Positions 42,148 to 50,735 of a stretch of 64,000 nt of DNA are shown here, piece by piece (position 1 is the stretch's first letter; every line of letters begins with the position of its first letter). The stretch covers positions 62,001-126,000 of the forward strand of contig JAVSMW010000011.1 in NCBI GenBank assembly GCA_032027005.1. The letters are read 5' to 3'. The DNA comes from JAVSMW01 sp032027005 (lineage in GTDB: Bacteria > Bacillota > Thermincolia > Thermincolales > UBA2595). A program made the position numbers and the translations under genes. The notes beneath the pieces are model-generated. The model made no database searches and was not told the origin of the DNA. It saw only the letters and a list, made by a program, of their open reading frames with translations.

Positions 42148-44532
42148 TTAGTTTTTCTCTTTTAACGCTTTGAGAACCATTTCTGGAGTAATTGGCAGGC
42201 TGTAAAACCTAACGCCAATGGCATCGTAGATTGCGTTGGTAATCGCCGGGAAAGTGGGCTGTACGGCTCCTTCACCTGTTTCCTTTACTCCAAACGGAGC
42301 AGTCGGGTCATAACTATCGACAATGTTTGTATCCATTTCCGGCATTTCCATCATGGTTGGCATTTTGTAATCGTGGAAGTTGGGGTTTAAGTGCCGGCCA
42401 TGTTCGTCCAACTTCTGGTCTTCGTACAGGCATGCTCCAAGGTTAAACACGATGGATCCTTCCACCTGTCCGTCAACACTCATGGGATTTACGGGAGTGC
42501 CGCAGTCACCAGCTTCAGTAACCTTCTTCACATAAATCCGGCCAGTTTCCAAGTCAACTTCAACTTCGTGGACCTGGGAACTAAAACCGAAGGTGGGAGA
42601 GTGACCAATATTACCTCCCTGAACCCGATTGCCGCTTACAATATCGATACCTTTGCGCCGCGGTGGTGAAAAGTTCCCTATCCCAACTAGCGAGCCATTA
42701 ATACTTGTATAGGCATCAACAACCTTCGCCCAGGGAACCCGTTTTTTGGTTTCGTACATGGAATAGATTTCGTGATTCTTTATGACAAGTTGATCGGCGC
42801 GGATACCAAGCATCCCGGCTGCCGTTTCTTTAAGTCTTTGGTTAATTTCCTGGCAAGCCATTTTAATCGCCGCCCCGGAGGCATAAGTCAGGCGGCTGGA
42901 AAAACTGCCCAGGTCAAAAGCCCCGATCTCCGTATCGCCTGACTGGACATGGACATCTTCGAAGTAAACCCCAAGTTCCTCCGCCGCCATTTGAGCCATG
43001 ACGGTATTACAGCCCTGGCCAATGTCGGCCGCCGCACAGAAGAGGGTAACCCCGGCTTCGGTATCGACCCTGATTATTACCGTGGTGTGCGGCTTATAGT
43101 TCTGGTAAAGCGTGTAAGAGGTCCCGGAAACATAGTAGCCCCCGGCCATACCAATGCCTTTACCAAACGGCAGCTTCCCGTGCTTTTCCAGGTAGCCTGA
43201 TTTTTCTACCGCAGTCTGCAGGCATTTTTTATACTCGGAATGCGGTACGAACATGTTATTGATACAGGTGTGACCAGATTTAATCGCATTTTTCATCCTG
43301 AGTTCAAAACCGTTGATCCCGGTCATTTCAGCCAGCTCATCCATCATGCACTCCAAAGCCCACCTGGGCTGCACTCCACCCAGGCCTCTCATCGCCCCGG
43401 TACTGGGCTTATTTGTATAGACACTGCGGCCCCGGAACCTGACGTTGGGTACCTTGTAAGGCAAGTGGACCATAGATGCGCTATAAAACAATACCACTAT
43501 CCCCCAACTCGAATAGGCACCTTTATCCATGGTATTGTCAAAATCAACGGCCTTAATATAGCCGTCTTTATCCATACCAATCTTTACTTTCATATGGCAT
43601 GGATGCCGTCCCTTATTGGTTAAGAAGACTTCATTGCGTTCAAAAGTCACCTTAACCGGTCGGCCAACCTTTCTGGACAGCAGACAAGCGACAAACTCAG
43701 CCGATGACGCTTCACCTTTACCGCCAAATCCACCGCCAATAGTTGGCAGCGTGACCCGGATTTTATTCATGGGAATTTCCAGAACAATTGACATCTGGCG
43801 ATGCAGATAATGGGGAACCTGGGTGCTGGCCCATAGCTGCAGCTGCCCGCTCTGGGGATCGAAGCTCGCCAGAGCAGTTTGTGGCTCAAGAAAACCATGC
43901 TGCGGGTAGTTTGTATGAAACTCCCTCTCCAGAACAAATGTACACTCTGCAAAGGCTTCATCCACATTGCCATATGCCTGTTCACCTTCGTGCAGGATAT
44001 TTTTCGGACTGTCTTCATGGATCTGAACTTCACCGGCCCGGGCTATGGAATCAAATGGGTCAAGCAGTACCGGCAGCGGTTCGTATTCCACTTCAATCAA
44101 ATCAAGGGCAGCCTCAGCTGTTTCTTCGTCCAAGGCGGCAACTGCCGCAACACCTTCACCGTAAAAACGCACTTTACCCACTGCCAGGGCAGTTTCATTG
44201 GCTGCCTGAGGTACAATGCCCCATTTGTTGGGGGCCTCATCGCCGGTAAGAACGGCCAAAACCCCAGGCAGCTCGAGAGCTTTGCTGTAGTCAATCTTTT
44301 TTATAATGGCATGGGCATAAGTGCTACGCTTTATTTTTCCGTAAACCATGCCGTGAAGGGTCATGTCGCCGGTATAAACCGCTTCACCCTTAACCTTAGC
44401 CGGACCATCGACCCGGGGTACACTCCGGCCTATCTGGCTATACCTTTTTTCATCCTGATTAGCCGGAATCCCTTCAAGATTCCAATCTTCCGGAGTTATA
44501 TTCCAACCCGGTTTTGAGTTTTTTTCATCCAC
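42148..44532 (-). CDS. Xanthine dehydrogenase family, molybdenum-binding large subunit
   Basis: The 794-residue protein carries the Mo-pterin cytosine dinucleotide site of the XDH/CODH family. Motifs are TIGGGFGGKGEASSAEF, GAMRGLGGVQPRWALE and the catalytic glutamate in GVKETGEGAVQP near the C-terminus. The family hydroxylates aromatic heterocycles, purines or aldehydes at an electron-poor carbon. It is the last of three subunits (medium, small, large) on the same strand, 2 bases after the small-subunit gene. The substrate is open. Confidence 0.93.
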   Translation of the reverse strand: MDEKNSKPGWNITPEDWNLEGIPANQDEKRYSQIGRSVPRVDGPAKVKGEAVYTGDMTLHGMVYGKIKRSTYAHAIIKKIDYSKALELPGVLAVLTGDEAPNKWGIVPQAANETALAVGKVRFYGEGVAAVAALDEETAEAALDLIEVEYEPLPVLLDPFDSIARAGEVQIHEDSPKNILHEGEQAYGNVDEAFAECTFVLEREFHTNYPQHGFLEPQTALASFDPQSGQLQLWASTQVPHYLHRQMSIVLEIPMNKIRVTLPTIGGGFGGKGEASSAEFVACLLSRKVGRPVKVTFERNEVFLTNKGRHPCHMKVKIGMDKDGYIKAVDFDNTMDKGAYSSWGIVVLFYSASMVHLPYKVPNVRFRGRSVYTNKPSTGAMRGLGGVQPRWALECMMDELAEMTGINGFELRMKNAIKSGHTCINNMFVPHSEYKKCLQTAVEKSGYLEKHGKLPFGKGIGMAGGYYVSGTSYTLYQNYKPHTTVIIRVDTEAGVTLFCAAADIGQGCNTVMAQMAAEELGVYFEDVHVQSGDTEIGAFDLGSFSSRLTYASGAAIKMACQEINQRLKETAAGMLGIRADQLVIKNHEIYSMYETKKRVPWAKVVDAYTSINGSLVGIGNFSPPRRKGIDIVSGNRVQGGNIGHSPTFGFSSQVHEVEVDLETGRIYVKKVTEAGDCGTPVNPMSVDGQVEGSIVFNLGACLYEDQKLDEHGRHLNPNFHDYKMPTMMEMPEMDTNIVDSYDPTAPFGVKETGEGAVQPTFPAITNAIYDAIGVRFYSLPITPEMVLKALKEKN

Positions 44533-44534
44533 TA

Positions 44535-45017
44535 CTACACCCCCTCTTCAGCCAAAACCACAGCAGCCTTTTCGACTGCTTCGACAATTCTTTTGTAGCC
44601 GGTACAGCGGCAGATGTTTCCACTCATTTCATGCTTGATTTCATCCGATGTAGGATGAGGATTTCTGTCCAGCAATCCTTTGGCCGCCATAACCATGCCC
44701 GGCGTACAGAAACCGCATTGTACCGCTCCCTGGTCAACAAAGGCTTGCTGAATTGGGTGCAGGGCGCCACCTTCCCCGGTCATCCCTTCAATTGTCCTGA
44801 TCTTTTTTCCCTGGCAGGCAATCGCCAGCTTAAGACAGGCCAACTCCGTTTTGCCGTCAATTAACACCGTACAAGCCCCGCAGTCACCTTGCCCACAGCC
44901 TTGCTTGGTGCCAGAAAGGCCAACTTTTTTCCTGACTACGTCAATCAACAAATCCTTGGAGTTAACAGCAACTTCGTAAATTCGGTCATTGATATCCAGT
45001 TCGATCATTTTCTTCAC
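44535..45017 (-). CDS. Xanthine dehydrogenase family, 2Fe-2S small subunit
   Basis: The 160-residue protein has the plant-type [2Fe-2S] site (GCGQGDCGACTVLIDG) and the second, helical [2Fe-2S] site (CGFCTPGMV and NICRCTGY). It carries electrons from molybdenum to the FAD subunit. It lies 3 bases after the FAD subunit and 2 before the large subunit. Confidence 0.95.
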   Translation of the reverse strand: MKKMIELDINDRIYEVAVNSKDLLIDVVRKKVGLSGTKQGCGQGDCGACTVLIDGKTELACLKLAIACQGKKIRTIEGMTGEGGALHPIQQAFVDQGAVQCGFCTPGMVMAAKGLLDRNPHPTSDEIKHEMSGNICRCTGYKRIVEAVEKAAVVLAEEGV

Positions 45018-45020
45018 TGT

Positions 45021-45902
45021 CTACACCTCCTTTGCCTTGGCATAGGCTTCTCTAAGCAAACGACCTGCCAGAACTTTAACCATCTCCCGCCTGTACTCGG
45101 CTGAGGCCCGGATGTCGTCAATAGGTTTTGCTTCTCCCCGTGTTGCAATGGCGGCCTTTTCAATAAGTTCACCTGTAAGCTTATGACCGTTTAAGAGCTT
45201 GGGAACTTCCTTTGAAACCAAAGGCCGCGGAAACACGGAACCCATAACTAATCTAACATTTTTTACTGTCTCTCCATCTTCATCCAGTTCCAGATTTACA
45301 GCCATATTTACACAATCAATCTCCATAGCGTCCCGGCGTCCCACATATGCATAGCGGCAAGCCGAGTGCGGAGCCGGTTCGGGAAGGGTGAATCTGGTAA
45401 CAATTTCGCCTTCCAATAAATCAATTTGACGGACGTTTCGGATAAATTCCTCCAGGGGTAGCTCTCTTTCGCCATTCATGCTGCTCACTATAACTTTAGC
45501 ACCAAGGGCTACCAAGGGGGGAGGAGTTTCGGCCGCCGGTGAAGCATTACAGGAATTACCGCCTAGGCTGGCCATGTTCCTGACCTGGGCAGAACCCACC
45601 TCTCCTGCGGCATACGCGAGAGCAGGATATTTGGCGGTAATAGCCTTAGAAAACTGAATTTCGGATAACTTTGTAGCGGCTCCGATTTCGGCCCCATGTC
45701 CCTGCTCGCAAATGATACCTTTAAACTCTTCAACCCCATTGATGTCAATCAGGTATGTCGGTGCTACGGCTTTTGCTTTCATTAAAACCAATAAATCGGT
45801 GCCGCCAGCAAGGATTTTGGCCTTGCTTCCCAGGCGGCTGACTAATTCAAAGGTTTCTGCCGCTGACTGGGGAACCAAATACTCAAAATGATTTAAAAAC
45901 AT
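45021..45902 (-). CDS. Xanthine dehydrogenase family, FAD-binding medium subunit
   Basis: The 293-residue protein has the FAD motifs KILAGGTDLLVLMK and ASLGGNSCNASPAAETPPPL typical of CoxM/XdhB. It receives electrons from the small subunit and passes them to NAD or another carrier. Some relatives bind an extra 4Fe-4S cluster (as in 4-hydroxybenzoyl-CoA reductase); I see no inserted cysteine group here. It leads the three-subunit set. Confidence 0.93.
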   Translation of the reverse strand: MFLNHFEYLVPQSAAETFELVSRLGSKAKILAGGTDLLVLMKAKAVAPTYLIDINGVEEFKGIICEQGHGAEIGAATKLSEIQFSKAITAKYPALAYAAGEVGSAQVRNMASLGGNSCNASPAAETPPPLVALGAKVIVSSMNGERELPLEEFIRNVRQIDLLEGEIVTRFTLPEPAPHSACRYAYVGRRDAMEIDCVNMAVNLELDEDGETVKNVRLVMGSVFPRPLVSKEVPKLLNGHKLTGELIEKAAIATRGEAKPIDDIRASAEYRREMVKVLAGRLLREAYAKAKEV

Positions 45903-45947
45903 AGCACAAGCACATCCTTTTAAACATAAATTGCCTTCTGTATACTG

Positions 45948-46553
45948 TTAATATTCGATACCTCTGCGGCTGCCTACCCCGTTGTTAAAGGGATGCTTGA
46001 CCTCATTCATTTCTGTTACCATGTCAGCAGCATCAATAATTCCTGCCGGCATCCCTCGCCCGGTAAGGATTAGTTCCATATCCGAGGGTTTTTCCCTAAT
46101 TAGATCCAAAACCCGCCCAATAGTTAGCATCTTATACCTGAGCACATTGCCGATCTCGTCAAGGATGAGGATATCACATGACTTATTCTTCATAAATTCT
46201 TCTGCTTCATTGACTGCCAGTTGAACATAGTCCAAGTCCTTTGCAGTAGCACCATTGTCTTTGACAAAACATTCCATACAGGCCTGGCACTTTTTATATC
46301 CCTGTTTGATAAGGGCCGCATGACGGCAGCGACGGCCGAACTGGCTCATAGTGAAAAGCGGCCAGAGTTTACTGGCCACTGCTAATTCGCCGGAGTAACC
46401 GCATCCTTTCATGATTTGAATCATGTGGACACGGAATCCATGCCCTATTGCCCGCATAGCCAACCCAAGAGAAGCCGTTGTTTTGCCCTTTCCTGCACCG
46501 GTGAACACCTGAACCAATCCAAATTCTTTTGTTTTTTGCATTGTAAAACACAT
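45948..46553 (-). CDS. Corrinoid adenosyltransferase-like P-loop protein (CobO/BtuR family)
   Basis: The 201-residue protein has the family P-loop FTGAGKGKTTASLGLAMRA, the ILDEI segment and the C-terminal PFNNGVGSRRGIEY. CobO adenosylates cob(I)alamin. Unusually it has a cysteine-rich insert with Cys51, Cys76 and CQACMEC (Cys89, 92, 95), enough for a metal site. The neighbours are catabolic genes, not cobalamin genes, so the job may differ. The start may be ATG 46541 instead. It lies 45 bases before the FAD subunit gene. Confidence 0.8.
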   Translation of the reverse strand: MCFTMQKTKEFGLVQVFTGAGKGKTTASLGLAMRAIGHGFRVHMIQIMKGCGYSGELAVASKLWPLFTMSQFGRRCRHAALIKQGYKKCQACMECFVKDNGATAKDLDYVQLAVNEAEEFMKNKSCDILILDEIGNVLRYKMLTIGRVLDLIREKPSDMELILTGRGMPAGIIDAADMVTEMNEVKHPFNNGVGSRRGIEY

Positions 46554-46603
46554 CCTATTTTATTAACAAACATCGGGTCCAGGGTGTTAAGAAAAATCGC
46601 CTT

Positions 46604-47059
46604 TTACACCTGCCTCCTCAAAATGACCACCCACTCGCCTTCCTGAACTACTACATCACGTTGGTTAAGCACTTTAACCTGAAAGGTAGCCACCCCCCGG
46701 TCAGGTTTCTTGCTTTCTTTTTTGTCAATGCACGTGATAACCGTACTAACCGTATCTCCAAAGCGGACAGCCCCGGTATACCTAGTTGTCACTTGGGCAA
46801 CCGCAATCGCCGTTCCCTCGTAGATACCCAATTGATTGGCCTGTCCGGAAGATATAGCCGCAACCAAAGCCCCGTGGGCAATCCGGCTCCCAAAATCAGA
46901 GTTCTTCATAAATTCCTCATTAACATGCAGCGGGTTAAAATCACCGGAGAGTCCGGCAAAATTAACTACATCTGCCTCGGTGATAGTCCGGGGTGCCGTA
47001 AAAATATCTTCACCAATATTAAATTCATCAAATGTTTTACCCCTCATCTGATACCCCAT
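46604..47059 (-). CDS. MaoC-like enoyl-CoA hydratase
   Basis: The 151-residue hot-dog protein has the hydratase-2 motif NFAGLSGDFNPLHVNEEF, with the catalytic Asp and His, and RIAHGALVAAIS after it. Members hydrate enoyl-CoA to (R)-3-hydroxyacyl-CoA. Its ATG overlaps the stop of the upstream gene as TAATG. With the thiolase and CoA ligase it suggests a short beta-oxidation-like branch. Confidence 0.9.
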   Translation of the reverse strand: MGYQMRGKTFDEFNIGEDIFTAPRTITEADVVNFAGLSGDFNPLHVNEEFMKNSDFGSRIAHGALVAAISSGQANQLGIYEGTAIAVAQVTTRYTGAVRFGDTVSTVITCIDKKESKKPDRGVATFQVKVLNQRDVVVQEGEWVVILRRQV

Positions 47060-47601
47060 TATAATCCCTCCTCAATTTCCATCGGCTTGGCCCAAACCTT
47101 CTGCTCCCCTTGCACTTTTTTTGAGTAACGCCTGGTGCAGTTCTTATCGCCAGCAGCCAGGCAGCTTTCAGTCATAACAGTAAATTGCGGTGATATAGTT
47201 TCGGTCGATTTGACAAACCAGCGGTCACATCCGGCTTGGCACTGGTCCGCAGCCCCATAATCCCGGAAGGAATCTATCCATGGGCAGGCATCATGAATAA
47301 GCAGATAATCATTCCCTTCCTTGATCATCCTGGCTTTTTCGCCCATAGTTTGGCTAACCCGGACCATCGCCCCCACAATCTGCTCCAGGTCCCCGGTGTC
47401 TCGGCCACGGTTAAGGTAAGCCTTTCCTGTTCCTTCTCCAACGCGTTCCCAAAACCGGTCAACCAACTCCACTGCTTCTTTAGGGCCTAACTTTTCTTCT
47501 ACCACTTGGCGCCAGCAGTGAAATATATCGTGGGATATTACGATCATCGAACGCCATTCTTTTTCCTGCCTTATTGAAGTCTTATCAACATTTTCAGACA
47601 T
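47059..47601 (-). CDS. ATC-hydrolase-like cysteine-rich protein
   Basis: The 180-residue protein resembles the L-2-amino-thiazoline-4-carboxylic acid hydrolase family (PF14196) in its C-terminal part, with HDACPWIDSFRDYG, QAGCDRWF, TESCLAAGDKNCTRRY. These cysteines may bind a metal. Most members have unknown roles. ATG 47601 has GGGGGAG in front. It is coupled to the MaoC gene by a one-base overlap and follows the thiolase by about 140 bases. Confidence 0.65.
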   Translation of the reverse strand: MSENVDKTSIRQEKEWRSMIVISHDIFHCWRQVVEEKLGPKEAVELVDRFWERVGEGTGKAYLNRGRDTGDLEQIVGAMVRVSQTMGEKARMIKEGNDYLLIHDACPWIDSFRDYGAADQCQAGCDRWFVKSTETISPQFTVMTESCLAAGDKNCTRRYSKKVQGEQKVWAKPMEIEEGL

Positions 47602-47743
47602 TTTACTCCCCCATTTATCCGTCAATTACACCATATTTTAAGCCACACCGGGGTGGATTCTGCAATGGGTCGGAGGCAGGCTCTGTTAACATTGCTGGAA
47701 GAATACCTGAACCTGAACCGGCCAATGACCAAATTACTAAGAC

Positions 47744-48943
47744 TTAAGAAACCTTAATAACAAGAGCTGCACCGGTATCACCGGCTGCACATCCTGTAAA
47801 CATTCCGTAACCCCCCCCCAGGTTTACCAGCTCTTCTATCATTTCAATTACTCCACGGGCGGCGGTAGGTCCCTGAGGATGCCCATAAATTAAAGAACAC
47901 CCAAAATTATTAATTTTCATAACATCAATATTCATTTCTTTCGCCATATACAAATCGTTGGCAACGAAAGGACTGTGCGTTTTTATGGCTCTTACATCCT
48001 TGACATCGATACCGGCCTTGTTTAACGCCATTTGAGCTGCCGGGACCGGGACCGGGGCCATGGCCATCCGGCCCTTAGGCGCACGGCCATAACCATAGGA
48101 AACAACCTGAATCTCTATGCTTTTATCGATACTGAGTTCCCGCGCTTTTTCCTTTGTTGTTAAAATAACTCCACAGTTGCCATCTGCCGGAAAGGTTTGG
48201 CTTCCATATGTATGTACCCCGCCGTCAATAACCGGCTTTAACCTGGCCAAGCCTTCCTTACTAGTAGGTGTGGCACCTTCATCTGTCTCAAGTAAGGCAG
48301 TTTCCTTTTTGTTCTTTTTGTATTCCGTTGGAAACATATAGCGTTTCTGAAACTCCCGTTCATTGGACAGGGCATCCTGGTATTGTTCGTAGCGTCTAAA
48401 GGTTACGTTATCACAATCTTCTCTGGTAATACCGCCGACCTCCCTGACCACTGCTTCCGCCGTCTCAATCATCGCTAATCCACCCCATGGGTCGTTATTA
48501 AAGGCATCTATTAAACTGTTTTCTGAAATCACTAGCCCGCCAGGGGTTGCCGTACTCGGCCAGATTGTATGGGGAGCATTGGACATGCGATCTGTCAGCA
48601 GGCAAAATGCGTTGCTATACATGCCTGTTTCAATACCCATTGCTGCTTGATTGAGGCTGGTAGTCGCGGTAGAGCAGGCCTGGGGGATATGATGGCCGGG
48701 TATTTCCGCTGCCCCCATGAGTGCAGCCGCCCAAGGGGCGGCGTAAAAAGTATGCAGTTGCCCGATGGTCTTCCCTAAAATGAGGTATTCGAATAGTTTT
48801 ACATCAATTCCCTTTGCCGCGAGCCACTTCTTGGCTGTTGCCGCCCCTAGCTCTACCGGGTGCTCATTTTGCAAACTCCCCTGCCAGCGGGCAAAAGGGG
48901 AACTATAATATCCTCGGTAAGGAATAAATGCTTTAGTGTACAT
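47744..48943 (-). CDS. Thiolase-family protein (SCP-x/acetyl-CoA acetyltransferase type)
   Basis: The 399-residue protein has the acyl-binding cysteine Cys90 in HIPQACSTATTSLNQAA and the C-terminal GGYGMFTGCAAGDTGAAL with the second cysteine. THSPFVANDLYMAK and NNFGCSLIYGHPQGPTAAR carry the usual His positions. It would cleave a 3-oxoacyl-CoA or, in divergent members, join acyl units. It is the first of the thiolase-ATC hydrolase-MaoC set, directly downstream of the sigma-54 activator. Confidence 0.88.
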   Translation of the reverse strand: MYTKAFIPYRGYYSSPFARWQGSLQNEHPVELGAATAKKWLAAKGIDVKLFEYLILGKTIGQLHTFYAAPWAAALMGAAEIPGHHIPQACSTATTSLNQAAMGIETGMYSNAFCLLTDRMSNAPHTIWPSTATPGGLVISENSLIDAFNNDPWGGLAMIETAEAVVREVGGITREDCDNVTFRRYEQYQDALSNEREFQKRYMFPTEYKKNKKETALLETDEGATPTSKEGLARLKPVIDGGVHTYGSQTFPADGNCGVILTTKEKARELSIDKSIEIQVVSYGYGRAPKGRMAMAPVPVPAAQMALNKAGIDVKDVRAIKTHSPFVANDLYMAKEMNIDVMKINNFGCSLIYGHPQGPTAARGVIEMIEELVNLGGGYGMFTGCAAGDTGAALVIKVS

Positions 48944-48998
48944 AAAATAACCCTCCTATCTAGTTGGTTTTGAGATAATTTAATCTCAAAAGACATTT

Positions 48999-50687
48999 TC
49001 AGAAATTATCATTAAATCCATAAGTCTCAATTTTTCGATAAAGACCGCGCAGGCTGATCCCTAGTATCTCAGCAGCCTTAATTTTATCGCCTTGGCAGCT
49101 TTTTAAGACGGTGTAGATATATTTTTGCTCACAGCGGGCAATTACTTCATCAAGCTTTCCCATGCGGGGTACTTCCAGAGCTTCTGACTCATCTTCAGAC
49201 GTTTCCAAATGCAACTCTTCCGGTCTGATTATCTTCTCTCCAGATAAAATCGCGGCGTTTTCTACTACATTAGCAAGTTCACGGACATTGCCAGGCCACC
49301 GATAGTTAAGCAACCGTTCCATGGTATTAGCAGGAATTCTCTTTTGATGTACACTGCTACTGGTGTTAAATTTTTGCAAAAAATGTTGTACCAATAATGG
49401 AATGTCTTCCTTTCTTTCCCGCAGAGGCGGCATTATAACTTTTACTACATTTAACCGGTAGTATAAATCTTTACGAAAATTACCCTTTATTACTTCGGCC
49501 TGTAGGTTGCGGTTAGTCGCCGTAATGATCCGCACATTAACCTTAACCTCTTTCAAACTACCCACAGGGCGAAAAATACCCGTCTCCAGAACCCTTAATA
49601 ACTTAACCTGCATGGCTAGGCTCATTTCACCGATTTCATCAATAAAAAACGTACCGTTATCTGCCAGTTCCAGCAAGCCCGGTTTATCATAGTCGGCTCC
49701 GGTAAAAGAACCCCGGGTGTGACCGAATAGTTCGCTTTCCAATAATGTATCCTGAAATGCTGCAGCGTTAATCACCACAAAGGGTTGCTGCGCCCGCGGG
49801 CTTAACTTGTGGATTTCCTGAGCTACAAGTTCTTTCCCCGTTCCGCTCTCGCCTCCGATAAGAACAGGGCAGGAATGGACAGCAACTTTGCTGGCGAGAT
49901 TCATAACCTCTTTGATGGCCGCGCTCTGTCCAACAATCTGGCATTGACCTTTTTCTCGGATTTTTTCGGTCGCATCCTCTAAAATGCAAAGTAACCCTTC
50001 AACCTGCCCGTCTGTTCGCTGCAGTGGAACGCCAGTCAGGTTTGCATAATGTTCTTTATCACCTCTATAAGTTAAATACCGAAAATTAAAAAGTTCAAAG
50101 GGTTCACCTTTTAACCCTCGGTCAAGATAGTCGCTGAGACCCACTTCCCGTGATTTAGGTGCCTCAACCCAATTCAAACCAATAACCTTTTCCGAAGAAG
50201 CTTCGGCTATCCTCAGGTGATCCGGGTTAGTACTAATAATACGCCCTTCCTTATCCAGACAAAAAATGGCATGGGAGCTTCCCGGTTTTACTTTATTATA
50301 GGTGACATCTTCAAATATGACCATGGCACGTATGATAACCCCGTTCCGGTCATGTATCGGAACAGAAGTACAGCGATAAGCTCGTTCTTCCCCTTGCAGA
50401 TTTTGTCCGCTAACTACATCATACTCAACTTTTCCAACATCAAAAGTCTTTAGCGCCGGACACGAATCACTGTTGCAAGACCTATTATGGATATTGCAGC
50501 AAAGCTGACCTTGTCTAGCTAGGTTACCAAACCATTTTTTAAAAATATCATTTGCCCAAAGTACAGTAAGTTCATCATCAAGAATGGCAACCCCAATTTG
50601 TACTTTTTTGCGTAAAAAAATTTCTAGGTTAGAGTGATTGAACACTTTGCACCCAACTGACTTGGCTCTAGCTGTCATGCTCATCAC
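48999..50687 (-). CDS. Sigma-54-dependent transcriptional activator with PAS domains
   Basis: The 562-residue protein has two N-terminal PAS-like domains (the first with a cysteine group LCCNIHNRSCNSDSC), an AAA+ domain (Walker A GESGTGKE; Walker B FIDEIGEM) and a Fis-type helix-turn-helix (KIKAAEILGISLRGLYRKI). The sigma-54 contact loop reads GSFTGA instead of GAFTGA. It sits inside the catabolic island and probably activates promoters such as the -24/-12 site at 62286-62302. The signal is unknown. Confidence 0.92.
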   Translation of the reverse strand: MMSMTARAKSVGCKVFNHSNLEIFLRKKVQIGVAILDDELTVLWANDIFKKWFGNLARQGQLCCNIHNRSCNSDSCPALKTFDVGKVEYDVVSGQNLQGEERAYRCTSVPIHDRNGVIIRAMVIFEDVTYNKVKPGSSHAIFCLDKEGRIISTNPDHLRIAEASSEKVIGLNWVEAPKSREVGLSDYLDRGLKGEPFELFNFRYLTYRGDKEHYANLTGVPLQRTDGQVEGLLCILEDATEKIREKGQCQIVGQSAAIKEVMNLASKVAVHSCPVLIGGESGTGKELVAQEIHKLSPRAQQPFVVINAAAFQDTLLESELFGHTRGSFTGADYDKPGLLELADNGTFFIDEIGEMSLAMQVKLLRVLETGIFRPVGSLKEVKVNVRIITATNRNLQAEVIKGNFRKDLYYRLNVVKVIMPPLRERKEDIPLLVQHFLQKFNTSSSVHQKRIPANTMERLLNYRWPGNVRELANVVENAAILSGEKIIRPEELHLETSEDESEALEVPRMGKLDEVIARCEQKYIYTVLKSCQGDKIKAAEILGISLRGLYRKIETYGFNDNF

Positions 50688-50735
50688 GAGGCCTCCATTC
50701 TTTTCGACTACCCAATATATTTATTACTTCTATTA

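Noticed and set aside
43879..44517. 212-codon plus-strand frame
   Set aside because: It is antisense to the Mo-hydroxylase large subunit, whose protein motifs are clear; the plus-strand product resembles nothing.
47653..47751. Plus-strand frame MGRRQALLTLLEEYLNLNRP and onward between the thiolase and ATC-hydrolase genes
   Set aside because: Only about 30 codons, no ribosome site, antisense to the presumed transcript; the protein-like look is probably chance, though an old gene fragment cannot be excluded.
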